Shown piece after piece: positions 31,913 through 31,921 of a stretch of DNA of 31,921 nt (position 1 is the first letter of the stretch; each line of letters begins with the position of its first letter). The translations under genes were made by a program, and so were the position numbers. Below the pieces are notes generated by a model, which did no database searches, was not told the origin of the DNA, and worked only from the letters and a program-made list of their open reading frames with translations. The DNA is from Pholiota molesta (taxonomy: Eukaryota > Basidiomycota > Agaricomycetes > Agaricales > Strophariaceae): positions 1-31,921 of the forward strand of contig JACGCK010000372.1 in the NCBI GenBank assembly GCA_014925825.1, read 5' to 3'.

Positions 31913-31921
31913 TTGTGGTGT

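Overview
The window is nuclear DNA of a filamentous basidiomycete, most likely an Agaricomycete. The genes are split by many short GT-AG introns (mostly 44-86 nt), lie on both strands at close spacing, and encode typical fungal products (PalI/SUR7 membrane protein, PMP3 proteolipid, GPI-anchored cupredoxin, kynurenine-formamidase-like hydrolase). All exon coordinates were derived by hand from reading frames and splice signals. For most genes the summed exon lengths are an exact multiple of three.

Layout. 101-626 (-) PDCD5-like protein. 1055-2303 (-) GPI-anchored protein with two cupredoxin domains. 2867-4519 (-) GIY-YIG (DUF1766/T5orf172) protein. 5179-6435 (+) neuroguidin/Lcp5-like ribosome-biogenesis protein. 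6632 to about 7600 (-) an unresolved gene. 7801-9930 (-) an uncharacterised basidiomycete protein with a 15-nt microexon. 10212-12240 a tandem duplication carrying one broken and one intact RNase H gene. 12469-14073 two copies of an AT-rich repeat studded with GC-rich hairpins. 14168-15225 (-) a decayed paralogue of the 7801-9930 gene. 15449-16272 (-) alpha/beta hydrolase, divergent from 16394-16767 (+) PMP3. 17009-21265 (-) eIF2B epsilon with a long repetitive C-terminal extension. 21743-22880 (-) Ala/Glu/Lys-rich protein. 23991-25057 (+) PalI-like protein. 26341-28820 (-) Nop2 rRNA cytosine methyltransferase, divergent from 29031-31181 (+) a Ser/Pro-rich membrane protein. 31400-31912 (-) FUN14-family protein at the window edge.

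Function. Several housekeeping genes serve ribosome production and translation (neuroguidin, Nop2, eIF2B epsilon), but nothing suggests a gene cluster with one shared pathway. The stretch from 7.8 to 15.2 kb is the plastic part: a gene and its dead copy flank a duplicated RNase H unit and two hairpin-rich repeats. In one of those repeats a 51-bp segment between short inverted repeats is in the opposite orientation.

Most unusual items: (1) the roughly 390-residue extension on eIF2B epsilon, with five repeats of 41-47 residues placed after the W2 domain that normally ends the protein; (2) the hairpin repeats with an inverted internal segment and a 69-bp perfect direct repeat around one copy; (3) single-base frameshifts, all of the missing-base type, in otherwise well preserved genes (about 22.78, 30.45-30.50, 30.7-30.8 and 31.53 kb, and possibly 6.88 kb), which look like assembly deletions but need checking.
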